A stretch of 64,000 nt of DNA from Candidatus Electrothrix aestuarii (GCA_032595685.2 CP159373.1:1571001-1635000), one strand, 5' to 3'; counted from the first letter of the stretch, positions 47,499 through 56,531 are shown. The notes: generated from the letters alone by a model not told the origin. A program made the numbers and translations.

Positions 47499-48994
47499 TA
47501 TTCTCCAAACTCTTCAAGATCAGCAAACCTGTTCATTCTGTTCAGGCGGTCGATCTCCTGTTGATAACGGGTTGCCCAGTCGTCTTTTTCAAACTGCAAG
47601 GCATAGCGGAGCTTCAAAAAGGGTTTAAAAAAGAAGCGCCAGATAAATATCCAGAGCTGCCCCTGTTTCCCTGTTTGCGATGAGGGATTCCACCACCCCA
47701 ACACAACTTGACGCTGATACCAAAATTGGTAATGGAGCTGGGAGGAATCTAAGTACTTTGTCCGTACATTCGCCCATAAACCATTGTATTTTTTGTAATC
47801 CCTTGGGTTGCTGATTAAACCTTGCTCAAGAAGGTGTTCGCGCATCCCTGTTTTTGGATATGGGGTCAGAATTTGACAATAGGCGGCATCGCACTGAAGA
47901 TCCTTGAAAAATTCGTAATTTTCTTTGATAGATACCTCGGTATCTTCAGGAAATCCGAAAATCAGGCCACCAATGACCATTATTCCATATTTATGACAGT
48001 TTTCAACTGCCTTTTTTGCCGCAGTGATAATATCCCCCTTACAGGCTGTACTCAAGTTTTTTCGGGATACATTTTCAATGCCGAGAAAGATTGAAGCAAA
48101 GCCTGCTGCCGCCATCCTGGCCACCATCTCTTCGTTCTTGGCGATGGTGATACAATCGGCCTGGACAAAGAGTTTCAGCCCCTTGTACTTTCTGGCTATG
48201 ATCGCGTCACAGAGCTCCATAAGCCGGGCCTGATCCAGGACAATATTATCGTCTGTGATAAAGATGCAGCGTGTTCTTTTCTGAAAATAGATGTCGTCAA
48301 TATCCCGCAAAACACGCTCAATAGGAAAGGTCCTGAAGCTCCGCCCGTACATATGTTTCATTGAGCAAAAATTGCAGGAACGGGTACAGCCCCGTGAGGT
48401 CTCGATGACCTCAATCTTGGAATGCACCAGATGGTAGCCCCAGGTCAGACGCCGTTTATCCCGGATAGGCAGCTTCAAGGTGCTCAAATCCAGGTTATCT
48501 CCTCTGGGATTATGGACAAAGTGACCGTCTTTTTTATAGGAGAGCGAGGGGATTGCAGACAGATCATCCTGACCAGCTAAGGCATTGACCAAACGGCGGC
48601 ATGCCTCCTCCCCTTCCCCCCGGATCATAAAATCAAGCCACTGTGCCTCAGGGGAGCGGGCAATTTCCTCATGCATGAGGGTGGCGTGGTAGCCGCCGAT
48701 AACTATCCTGACTCCCGGCAGCAAGCTTTTGATGAGGCGGGCAATGCGAACACAGGTATCATACTGCCAGGCCATAGCCGATAGGCCGACGAGGTCTGGT
48801 TGTCGTTTTCTGATAACCTTGGTCAGATATTTTTTGATTGAGCGACGCTTACGGACCAGATCAATGAGCCAGACATCATGCTCCGCGTCAATATTTCCCC
48901 CCACGCTGGCAATGCCATGATTGGGCAGGTGGACAGCCGCCTCATGGATGAGAATGGGAGCAACATCGGGCATGGATATCAGGATGACTTTCAT
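47498..48994 (-). CDS. B12-binding-domain radical SAM protein D
   Basis: 498 residues. The N-terminal 130 residues form a Rossmann-like cobalamin-binding domain (LVGLSAMAWQYDT, VRIVIGGYHATL); the usual DxHxxG histidine is not evident. The radical SAM core has C203-x3-C207-x2-C210 (CTRSCNFCSM) and GLIFGFPEDT. B12 radical SAM enzymes methylate unactivated carbons or rearrange rings. ATGA overlap with the acyltransferase. Confidence 0.9.
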   Translation of the reverse strand: MKVILISMPDVAPILIHEAAVHLPNHGIASVGGNIDAEHDVWLIDLVRKRRSIKKYLTKVIRKRQPDLVGLSAMAWQYDTCVRIARLIKSLLPGVRIVIGGYHATLMHEEIARSPEAQWLDFMIRGEGEEACRRLVNALAGQDDLSAIPSLSYKKDGHFVHNPRGDNLDLSTLKLPIRDKRRLTWGYHLVHSKIEVIETSRGCTRSCNFCSMKHMYGRSFRTFPIERVLRDIDDIYFQKRTRCIFITDDNIVLDQARLMELCDAIIARKYKGLKLFVQADCITIAKNEEMVARMAAAGFASIFLGIENVSRKNLSTACKGDIITAAKKAVENCHKYGIMVIGGLIFGFPEDTEVSIKENYEFFKDLQCDAAYCQILTPYPKTGMREHLLEQGLISNPRDYKKYNGLWANVRTKYLDSSQLHYQFWYQRQVVLGWWNPSSQTGKQGQLWIFIWRFFFKPFLKLRYALQFEKDDWATRYQQEIDRLNRMNRFADLEEFGE

Positions 48995-49734
48995 GGCTCT
49001 GCGCTACGATACGCTTTCTCTATTTTTCGCATCAGCTGGGTTGCGGAAGGAGGCGATGCACCATCGGTTTCTAAGCGTTGCAATACCTTGAGGGTAATTC
49101 TGTTTTTTTTTCTCGTCGCAAAAAGAAATTTTCCCGGAGGAAAGAGTTTCTCCGTATTGCGCAATTGGAGAAGATAAATGGGCGCGCCAAGGAGCCGGGC
49201 GATTTTTATAGCCCCTTGCTGCATAGCTCCAATTTCTCCACTGCGACTTCGTGTGCCCTCTGGAAAGACAAAGAGGTTACCTCCAGCTTGTAAAAATTTG
49301 GGCATGCTGTCCATCTGGTGAATCATGAGGCGGGAAAAACGTCCTCCTCCGTCGCCCGGTAGATAGCCGGACTTGGCTATGATCTGACCGAAGATCGGCA
49401 TCATGAAAAAACGGGGCTTCACAATGGTCCGGTGGCGAGGAAAAAGGGCGATGAGCATGAGAGGGTCCAGGTAAGAAAGGTGATTGCAGATAATCACCGA
49501 GGAACGAATCGCCGCGACCTCGTTATCTATGCATATTTTTTGTCCTGGAGCGGTTCGGCCAATGATACTGAGGAGGATTTGGAAAAAACGACTGTTCAGC
49601 CCCTGGAAAGTGCGTTCAGAGTCGGAGCTGAACAGGGCCGCAGCATATCGCCAGGAAAAGATACAAAGAAAGCCGAAGATGAACCAGACCCAGTAGAGAA
49701 GGGTTATGCAGAAGTCGATGCCTCGGCTCAACAC
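48991..49734 (-). CDS. PlsC-type 1-acylglycerol-3-phosphate acyltransferase-like
   Basis: 247 residues. I start at a GTG that overlaps the KS3 stop (TAGTG); a longer frame reaches into KS3 and is not credible. A hydrophobic N-terminal anchor, then the LPLAT motifs NHLSYLD (H-x4-D) and FPEGTRSRSGEIG. Transfers an acyl chain to a glycerol-phosphate lipid. In this operon it suggests that the product is put into a membrane lipid. Confidence 0.88.
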   Translation of the reverse strand: MLSRGIDFCITLLYWVWFIFGFLCIFSWRYAAALFSSDSERTFQGLNSRFFQILLSIIGRTAPGQKICIDNEVAAIRSSVIICNHLSYLDPLMLIALFPRHRTIVKPRFFMMPIFGQIIAKSGYLPGDGGGRFSRLMIHQMDSMPKFLQAGGNLFVFPEGTRSRSGEIGAMQQGAIKIARLLGAPIYLLQLRNTEKLFPPGKFLFATRKKNRITLKVLQRLETDGASPPSATQLMRKIEKAYRSAEP

Positions 49735-50966
49735 TATGCCTTTTTCACCAACACACAGGTATTGACCCCGCCAAAGGCGAAATTCTGAATGGCTGCGATA
49801 TTGATGTTCGCGTCCGTGACTTCCTGGCAATGGCGTAGCATGGCGCAGCGTTCGTCAACCTCTTCCAGGTTCAAGGTAGGAGCGACAAAACCTCGCTCCA
49901 TCATGTAGAGGGTCAGAATGAGTTCTATGGCCCCACAGGTTGCCATAGTATGGCCCATATAGCTCTTCAGACCACTGACCAGCGGTTTATCGCCGTATAC
50001 AGAATGCATGGCCTGGGCCTCAATGACATCGCCCATCTTGGTCGCTGTGGCATGGGCACTGATGAAATCCACCTCCTCAGGCGTGATTTCCGCATTTTCA
50101 AGGGCGAGTTTCAGGGTTGCTTTAATGCCTTCGTGATTGGGCAGGATCAGATCACCGCCGTTATTATTGCAGGCAAAGCCGATGATCTCTCCCAGGATAG
50201 TTGCCCCGCGTTTTTTCGCGAACTCATATTCCTCCAGCATCACAGCACCGCCGCCCTCACCAACAACGAGACCATCCCGTTTGCTGTCAAAGGGCCGTGG
50301 GGTGCATTCTGGTGTTTCGTTATATTTGACAGAGCAGGCCAGCAGGTTATCGAACACAGCCACAGTGGTGGTATCGTATTCATCTGCCCCGCCACAGAGC
50401 ATGGCATCCTGCATCCCGAATTTAATCGCCTCATAGCCGTAGCCGATGGATTGGCTACTGGTGGTGCAGGCCGTGGATGAGGAGATAACCCTTCCAGTAA
50501 TACCGAACATACGGGTTATATTCACTGCCGTGGTATGGACCATCGAACGGAGATAGTCTACAGCCCCGATGGAGGAAAATTTTGTGTCAAGTTCGTTGAA
50601 ATAGGCTTTATATATATCGCGCTGCACTGTGGGACTGCCGTGGATCGAACCAAAGGCAACACCGAGGCGGCCTGAGGTAATGAAATCCTGGTCTAGGCCA
50701 GACTGCTCTAAGACATCTTTGGCAACCTGACAGGCATAATAGGCCACCGGGCCCATAGTTTTACGGAAGTAGCGGGAAAAATTATACTCAATGGGATAGC
50801 CTACGGTCCCGAAGACCCGGGAATGGATATGCTTGGTCAGCAGACCATCGTCTCGAAGCGGGGCCACACCGGATTTGCCCTGGAGAAGACTGTCTATGAT
50901 GTCTTGTTTATCGTACCCGATGGGGGTAATTGCGGAACATGCGGTGATGACGACACGTCTTTTCAT
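49734..50966 (-). CDS. FabF-type beta-ketoacyl-ACP synthase (KS3)
   Basis: 410 residues. Triad C167 (STACTTSSQSIG), H305 (SAHATATKMGD) and H339 (KSYMGHTMATCG). The TACTTSSQ nucleophile region and the GSIHGSP loop differ from KS1 and KS2, placing it in another branch, closer to secondary-metabolite KS such as those of aryl-polyene-type pathways. Second gene of the operon. Confidence 0.9.
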   Translation of the reverse strand: MKRRVVITACSAITPIGYDKQDIIDSLLQGKSGVAPLRDDGLLTKHIHSRVFGTVGYPIEYNFSRYFRKTMGPVAYYACQVAKDVLEQSGLDQDFITSGRLGVAFGSIHGSPTVQRDIYKAYFNELDTKFSSIGAVDYLRSMVHTTAVNITRMFGITGRVISSSTACTTSSQSIGYGYEAIKFGMQDAMLCGGADEYDTTTVAVFDNLLACSVKYNETPECTPRPFDSKRDGLVVGEGGGAVMLEEYEFAKKRGATILGEIIGFACNNNGGDLILPNHEGIKATLKLALENAEITPEEVDFISAHATATKMGDVIEAQAMHSVYGDKPLVSGLKSYMGHTMATCGAIELILTLYMMERGFVAPTLNLEEVDERCAMLRHCQEVTDANINIAAIQNFAFGGVNTCVLVKKA

Positions 50967-50990
50967 GAGGATAATTGAGGTAGCTAAATA

Positions 50991-51012
50991 ACCCCGCCCC
51001 TTGGGGTGGGGT
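50991..51012. promoter_or_regulatory. G+C-rich hairpin between ACP2 and KS3
   Basis: accccgcccc and ggggtggggt form a near-perfect inverted repeat (one G-T pair) just downstream of acp2 on the minus strand. It resembles the hairpin at 3900-3922. It could stabilise or attenuate the operon mRNA after the small first gene. Confidence 0.4.
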
Positions 51013-51086
51013 TGATAAAAAATGTTCTGCTGTTACGCCGCAAGCAGCGGAGTATCAGACCCGGAGTTTTGCAATGAACAGCGGAG

Positions 51087-51344
51087 TTATTCGGGGCTAG
51101 AGCCTGTGAGCTTCTCTATATAATCAAGAATATCATTAATAGTCCTGATCTCCATAGCCTGCTCTTTTTCCTCTCTGGTGAGCGTTTTATCGAGGATATG
51201 CTCTATTTTTCCCAGTAACTCGATAGCGTCGATACTGTCAAAATTATGGTCATCGCGGAGATTATCATCCAAGCCTGGATTTTCAAATTCAAAATCCTCT
51301 GTTAGAATCGTGAGGATACGCTCTTGCAATTCATCTCTGGTCAT
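51087..51344 (-). CDS. Acyl carrier protein (ACP2)
   Basis: 85 residues. Phosphopantetheine site S37 in HNFDSIDAIELL; otherwise a standard four-helix ACP (LDDNLRDD, RTINDILDYIEKL). Distinct from ACP1, so each may serve particular ketosynthases. First gene of the operon; the promoter should lie in 51345-51498. Confidence 0.92.
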   Translation of the reverse strand: MTRDELQERILTILTEDFEFENPGLDDNLRDDHNFDSIDAIELLGKIEHILDKTLTREEKEQAMEIRTINDILDYIEKLTGSSPE

Positions 51345-51498
51345 AATATGTCAGTCGCTCTGGAAATATTTTAATGAAGTTTCTTTTGTTACTCCTGCAT
51401 TCATTACCATTTTTTCAGGAACTCTGAAAGAAAAAGAAGAGGCATAGATTATAAGCAGGTAGATAGATTCGTACATGAGAGGAGAGATGAGAGAAAAA

Positions 51499-52020
51499 TT
51501 ACGCCGATGCCACGTCTTCCTCATCTCGTATGTGGACCTTATTGAGCAATTCTTGAGGGTACAGCTTTATGATTCGGCGAAGCGCTGCGCTGATTTGCTG
51601 GGTTGGAGCTGTAATAATTTCCTGCTCCTTTCCGTCCTTGTACGCTGTCATAAAAAGACGTTTTTTCTGAAGAGCAAAGTTGTGGCTCCAGTCGACCACG
51701 ATTCGCTCCTTATCTTCACTCACCGGAGGTTTGTGTACCTGTCCTTGAGTAGCCACTTGAACGGCATCACCGTCTGTCACTTCCAGTACCCAAGCATCTC
51801 CATTTTCCATGCTAAAGAAGATAAAGACGCCGAGCTGATAGACCTGCGTTTTAAACTGGGTGGCGCTTTGTTGGATTTTTTCTATCTCTCCCAGCAAAGA
51901 TATCTTGATCTGTTGTATGGGAGAGGGGGCGTGTCTCTCTTGACGTAAGGGTAAGCAGCAATGTTTGTGCTTCTTACCCGAGCCGCAGGGGCAGGACTGA
52001 TTGCGCTGTATCTTTGCCAT
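51499..52020 (-). CDS. SEC-C motif protein
   Basis: 173 residues. N-terminal CPCGSGKKHKHCC is the zinc-binding SEC-C motif first known from the SecA C-terminus. The rest is an alpha/beta domain without a recognised family (VEVTDGDAVQVATQGQ-like strands). SEC-C proteins may bind partner proteins or metal. Lies between nrdJ and the lipid-type operon, same strand. Confidence 0.8.
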   Translation of the reverse strand: MAKIQRNQSCPCGSGKKHKHCCLPLRQERHAPSPIQQIKISLLGEIEKIQQSATQFKTQVYQLGVFIFFSMENGDAWVLEVTDGDAVQVATQGQVHKPPVSEDKERIVVDWSHNFALQKKRLFMTAYKDGKEQEIITAPTQQISAALRRIIKLYPQELLNKVHIRDEEDVASA

Positions 52021-52069
52021 AGTTGCTCAAAGTAAGGTTGTCTTGCCCCGGGCGCTCCGCGTTATGGCG

Positions 52070-54262
52070 TTATGAGCACTTGGAGTAGCCACATTCCCGG
52101 CAAACTTCGCAGCCTTCTTCAAAGACTAAGGTTCCTGGACATTCGGGGCATGCAGACGAAAACCCGTTTCGGGTTCCGGCCATAAACGATTTAAGCAGTT
52201 TACCCAATTGGGCGGGTAAGTCAAGCATATGTCCGCTGGAGCGGTCAAGTTGTTTGATAACCTCTTCCATAGGAATCTGGTAGCGCAGGGCCAGAGAGAC
52301 CAGGCGACAGGTGGTTGTCCACATCGTGGATTTATCCTTTAGGTCAACCCGATTATCAAAGGGGAATTTGGCGAAAACCTCCATTGGTGTCTCATTTTCT
52401 GCAAAGCAAACAATAATGTAGATGGTATTGCCGTTGGCATCTTTTAGGCGGTAACGCTTTGCACTGAGGACATCTGGTAATTCCTTTTTCTGGAAAAGTC
52501 CTTGGCTGGAAACCGTTGCTGTTTTTTGCTCATTGCCACTGCTGGTATTACCGGTATTAAGTACCTGGGCATCACGAGAACCATCGCGATACACGGTCAG
52601 GCCCTTGCAGCCCAGTTCAAAGCCGAGCATATAGGAGAGCCGGACATCCTCTTTGTTGGCAGAAGAAGGCAGGTTGATGGTCTTGCTGATGGATGAGTCC
52701 ACCCCATTGGTCTGCAAGGCTCCTTGCATCTTGATGTGTTCTTCCGGGCTGATATCCTGGGCAGTGCGGAAGATGTTCTGCCATTTTTCGGGAATTTCAT
52801 CATGTCCGACAACTGTACCGGTACGGGCGACCTTTTGCATCAGGGCATCTGAGAAAAAGCCTTCTTTGCGGGCAACAGCCTCAAAATGCTTATTGACCAT
52901 CAAAAAGCGATCTCCGTCCATAACGTTTTTTTCCATGACTACGGAAAAGTATGGTTCACACCCAGAGGCACAGTCTGCAATCATGGAAACAGTTCCAGTG
53001 GGTTGAATAGAGGTCAGGGCTGCATTGCGGCGGGCCGGATAGTCATTGAGTTTGCCATTATATGCAGGAAAGGCTCCTTTGGTTGCCGCAAGTTCAACAG
53101 AAGCCTCCTCAGCCTGCTGGCGAATAAAGCGCGTCACCTCAGAGCATGCTTCCCTGCCCTCTTCTGTGCCATAAGGAAGCTCCAGTTGGATGAGCATGTC
53201 ATGCATGCCCATGATCCCGAGACCTATTTTTCTGGTTTTCCTGGTCATCTCACCAATTTCTGGGATAGGAAAACGATTACAGTCGATGACATTATCAAGG
53301 AAGCGCACAGCTGTTTTTACGGTACTTGCAAGGCGTTCAAAATCCACCTTTCCCTCGCAGATATATTGCCCCAGATTAATTGAGCCGAGATTACAGGACT
53401 CATAAGGGAGCAACCATTGCTCACCGCAAGGATTTGTTGCTTCAAATTCACCAAGTTGCGGTGTAGGGTTGCTCCGATTGGCCGCATCAATAAAAAGGAC
53501 ACCAGGCTCTCCATTATGCCAAGCCAGATCGATAATTTTATTAAAAACCTTTGCTGCATTGAGTGAGTCCACCACTTGGTTATTGGAAGGATCAATCAGA
53601 TCATAATCACTGTCATTTTTTGCCGCTTCCATGAAGGCATCTGTGATCGCCACCGAGAAGTTAAAATTGGTGAATTTGGTTTGATCCTCTTTTGCGGATA
53701 TAAAATCCATGATGTCTGGATGGTCAACCCTGAGTACGCCCATATTGGCACCACGTCGTTTGCCACCTTGCTTGATGGTCTCGGTGGCAGCGTCAAAAAC
53801 GGCTGCAAAGCTGAGCGGCCCAGAAGCGACCCCTTGAGTAGAGCGAACAGAAGAATTTTTGGGACGAAGACGAGAGAAAGAGTACCCTGTCCCTCCTCCG
53901 GTTTTATGCACCAAGGCACCGTTACGGATAGAGGTGAAAATGCCATCCATTGAGTCATCTACCGGGAGCACAAAACAGGCTGAGAGCTGACCAAGGTCAG
54001 TACCGGCATTCATGAGACAGGGAGAGTTGGGCAGAAAATCGAGCTGGTGAATCATCGTGTAAAAGTCTTCCCGAATGGTCTCGTAATCCTTTTGATCACT
54101 ATCTACAGATGCGACGGCATCTGCAACTCGCCGACAGAGTGATTCCCAGTTTTCCAGCGCACTGCCGTGTCCGTCTTTAAGATAATAACGACGTGCCAAG
54201 ACCGTTTCAGCGGTTTCTGTCAAAAGCTGCTGAGAGATATTGCTGCTCATATCTTTACCCAT
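52070..54262 (-). CDS. nrdJ: Class II (adenosylcobalamin-dependent) ribonucleotide reductase
   Basis: 730 residues from the ATG at 54262 (AAGGGA upstream); an upstream in-frame TTG is less likely. Ten-stranded barrel with NPCGEQ (catalytic Cys), LSACFVLPVDDSM near the start, GGGTGYSFSRLRP, and PTGTVSMIADCASGCEP. The C-terminus has a Cys cluster CPECPG ... CEVCRECGYSKC for thioredoxin-type reduction or zinc. Makes deoxynucleotides without oxygen. The upstream region carries a paired NrdR operator. Confidence 0.95.
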   Translation of the reverse strand: MGKDMSSNISQQLLTETAETVLARRYYLKDGHGSALENWESLCRRVADAVASVDSDQKDYETIREDFYTMIHQLDFLPNSPCLMNAGTDLGQLSACFVLPVDDSMDGIFTSIRNGALVHKTGGGTGYSFSRLRPKNSSVRSTQGVASGPLSFAAVFDAATETIKQGGKRRGANMGVLRVDHPDIMDFISAKEDQTKFTNFNFSVAITDAFMEAAKNDSDYDLIDPSNNQVVDSLNAAKVFNKIIDLAWHNGEPGVLFIDAANRSNPTPQLGEFEATNPCGEQWLLPYESCNLGSINLGQYICEGKVDFERLASTVKTAVRFLDNVIDCNRFPIPEIGEMTRKTRKIGLGIMGMHDMLIQLELPYGTEEGREACSEVTRFIRQQAEEASVELAATKGAFPAYNGKLNDYPARRNAALTSIQPTGTVSMIADCASGCEPYFSVVMEKNVMDGDRFLMVNKHFEAVARKEGFFSDALMQKVARTGTVVGHDEIPEKWQNIFRTAQDISPEEHIKMQGALQTNGVDSSISKTINLPSSANKEDVRLSYMLGFELGCKGLTVYRDGSRDAQVLNTGNTSSGNEQKTATVSSQGLFQKKELPDVLSAKRYRLKDANGNTIYIIVCFAENETPMEVFAKFPFDNRVDLKDKSTMWTTTCRLVSLALRYQIPMEEVIKQLDRSSGHMLDLPAQLGKLLKSFMAGTRNGFSSACPECPGTLVFEEGCEVCRECGYSKCS

Positions 54263-54365
54263 GTTATGTCCCTTGTTTGCTTGTAGCTTGAATCTTATAG
54301 CCAAGAATTTTGTGGAAATTGCTTAGAAGAAGAACCTTCGATTTAGAACTGACGAGAGCTTTATA

Positions 54366-54413
54366 GCACAATATATAGAGGTTTATCAATTGATAAGTTC
54401 TATATATTGTATA
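54366..54413. promoter_or_regulatory. Paired NrdR boxes upstream of nrdJ
   Basis: Two inverted copies of caatatatag (54369-54378) and ctatatattg (54400-54409) lie 31 bp apart, inside gcacaatatatagagg and ttctatatattgtata. This matches the NrdR pattern of two 16-bp boxes about three helical turns apart. The site is about 105 nt before the nrdJ start. NrdR represses ribonucleotide reductase genes according to its bound ATP/dATP. Confidence 0.75.
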
Positions 54414-54548
54414 ATTCTGCAAAGCTCTATAAAAAGAACTGCTTGCGTGCAGGAAGGGCTTTTTTACCCTGTAACAGGGAAAAAAAAGATAAAGATATAG
54501 TGAAAATGCGGTGAAAACGATAAAGATGAGAACGGTGAAAAGATATTC

Positions 54549-56159
54549 CTAATCGACCATGCCCTTTGCCAGAACTGTGTCCTCACCAAAGAGCACATCA
54601 TCCCGCTGCGGGTAATCAAGGAGGTAATGGAGGCCTCTGGATTCTCGCCGCAACGAGGCACTCTTGATGATTAAATCCGCCATCAGAACAATATTGCGGA
54701 GCTCTATCAGGTCCGGTGTGAGTAGGTAGTCATAGAAGTGTTCTTTGGTTTCAATGAGAATAGGTCGCATACGGCGTTCCACAAGCTGGAGGCGTTTTTT
54801 GCTACGCACTATACCCACATAATTCCACATCAGGCGTCGTACCTGATCCCAGTTATGGCTAATCAGAACGTTTTCTTCAATAGATTGGGCACGTCCTGTC
54901 CGCCAATCCTGGACATGGCAAGCTTTCTGGTTGCTGATCTCAGTCCAATGTTTTTTTACCCATTGCGCAGCCCTATGGGCAAAAACAACGGCTTCCAGCA
55001 GAGAGTTGCTAGCTAAGCGGTTTGCTCCATGTAGGCCTGTGCAGGCAGTCTCGCCCAGAGCGAGCAAATTATTTACGCTGCTGACACCCCATTGATCTGT
55101 TAACACGCCGCCGCACATATAATGAGCTGCAGGCACCACTGGAATGGGCTCCTGACTGATGTCTACGCCATAGTTTTTGCAGGTACCATAAATAGTAGGA
55201 AAACGTTGCTCCAGAAAATCCTTCCCTTTATGGGTGATATCCAGGTAGACACAGTCAGCACCGCTTTTTTTCATCTCTGTATCTATACCCCGGGCAACAG
55301 CATCCCGTGTTGCCAAATCCCCCCGCACATCGTATTGATGCATGAAGGGTTGGCCCTTTTCATTAATAAGGATGCCACCCTCGCCTCGTACAGCTTCTGA
55401 GATAAGAAAATTTTTAACCTTGGGGTTAAAAAAGCAGGTGGGATGGAATTGGACAAACTCTAGGTCTGCTACTTTTGCTCCAGCCCGATAGGCCATTGCA
55501 ACACCATCACCTGTCGCGATATCAGGATTTGTCGTATACAGGTAGACTTTTCCGCTTCCCCCTGTACAGAGGACTGTGATCCCTGCCCTCCAGGTTTCCA
55601 CCTCGCCTGTTGAACGATTCAATACATAGGCACCAATGCAGCGGTCTTTATCTCCTGTCAACTTTCCTTGAGCCTTGGATTCAAGGAGAAGGTCGACGGC
55701 CATATGGTCTTCCAATATTTCTATCTGAGGATGTTCCTGAGCCCGGGCAAGTAAGGCACGTTCTATTTCTCGCCCGGTCATGTCTTTGGCGTGTGCAACT
55801 CTGCGAGCAGAATGCCCTCCTTCCATGCCAAGGTCAAACTCCTCCCCTCGTTTTCCCTGTTGAAAGCTAACACCAAGCTCGACCAACTCTCGAACTCGAC
55901 GAGCACCCTCTTCCACCACGATTTGCACAGTTTCTCGATTACAGAGACCGTCTCCTGAAATAAGGGTGTCCTGAATATGATCTTCCAGCCGATCATCCTC
56001 TGAGAGTACTGCCGCAATACCTCCTTGAGCGAGATTGGTTGCAGTGTCCGCACTTTGTTTTTTAGTCACCAAGGTGACACGGGCAAAGGAAGATACCTTG
56101 AGAGCAAAGGAGAGACCTGCAACGCCACTGCCGATAATGAGAATATCTGTCGAGAGCAT
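54549..56159 (-). CDS. nadB: L-aspartate oxidase NadB
   Basis: 536 residues. N-terminal FAD site GSGVAGLSFAL, then NLAQGGIAAV, the active-site region GGHSARRVAHAKDMTGREIE, LEFVQFHPTCFF, and HYMCGGVLTD ... GETACTGLHGANRLASNSLLE. Oxidises aspartate to iminoaspartate, the first step of NAD synthesis, using fumarate or another acceptor without oxygen. Monocistronic; the region 54263-54548 between it and nrdJ holds the NrdR boxes. Confidence 0.95.
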   Translation of the reverse strand: MLSTDILIIGSGVAGLSFALKVSSFARVTLVTKKQSADTATNLAQGGIAAVLSEDDRLEDHIQDTLISGDGLCNRETVQIVVEEGARRVRELVELGVSFQQGKRGEEFDLGMEGGHSARRVAHAKDMTGREIERALLARAQEHPQIEILEDHMAVDLLLESKAQGKLTGDKDRCIGAYVLNRSTGEVETWRAGITVLCTGGSGKVYLYTTNPDIATGDGVAMAYRAGAKVADLEFVQFHPTCFFNPKVKNFLISEAVRGEGGILINEKGQPFMHQYDVRGDLATRDAVARGIDTEMKKSGADCVYLDITHKGKDFLEQRFPTIYGTCKNYGVDISQEPIPVVPAAHYMCGGVLTDQWGVSSVNNLLALGETACTGLHGANRLASNSLLEAVVFAHRAAQWVKKHWTEISNQKACHVQDWRTGRAQSIEENVLISHNWDQVRRLMWNYVGIVRSKKRLQLVERRMRPILIETKEHFYDYLLTPDLIELRNIVLMADLIIKSASLRRESRGLHYLLDYPQRDDVLFGEDTVLAKGMVD

Positions 56160-56349
56160 CTTGTGCCTTATATGGAAAAGAGATACATGAAGCCGCTGGT
56201 AACGCTTTGGAGCCGTCAGGTCTTACTTTTAAAATTTTACTGTCTCAGCTCAGAGACTGAAAGAGACTTTAAAAAGAAGGAAAACTCTCTCTGTGCTGAG
56301 ATTTTTTTTGAGAGGTATAACACTCCTTGTCAGAGAGGTACAGAGAAAA

Positions 56350-56365
56350 TGTTTCACGTGAAACA
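56350..56365. promoter_or_regulatory. parS centromere site
   Basis: TGTTTCACGTGAAACA is a perfect 16-bp palindrome identical to the conserved chromosomal parS consensus. It lies 205 bp upstream of parA. ParB binds here and spreads; such sites cluster near the replication origin. Confidence 0.93.
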
Positions 56366-56459
56366 TAAAAAAACATTCACCACTCATGGAGAGTAGTGTA
56401 CTATACCCGGAAAGGTGGAGATCAACAATCGACATTCTATTCTTTGAGCCTGTTTTTTT

Positions 56460-56493
56460 ACAAACCGAGTCATTGTCGACGGTTTGTTTTTTT
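56460..56493 (+). terminator. Terminator-like hairpin upstream of parAB
   Basis: A 7-bp stem (caaaccg / cggtttg, 12-nt loop) followed by seven T. No gene ends just before it, so it may insulate parAB or attenuate a leader transcript. Apart from parS, 56160-56531 shows no other feature. Confidence 0.5.
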
Positions 56494-56531
56494 GTTATAT
56501 ATAGTTACATTTTTTTACATGAGGTAAAATT

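Noticed and set aside
56460-56493. Terminator as proof of a small RNA gene between nadB and parA
   Set aside because: There is no clear promoter or conserved structure in 56160-56459 apart from parS, so a small RNA cannot be supported.
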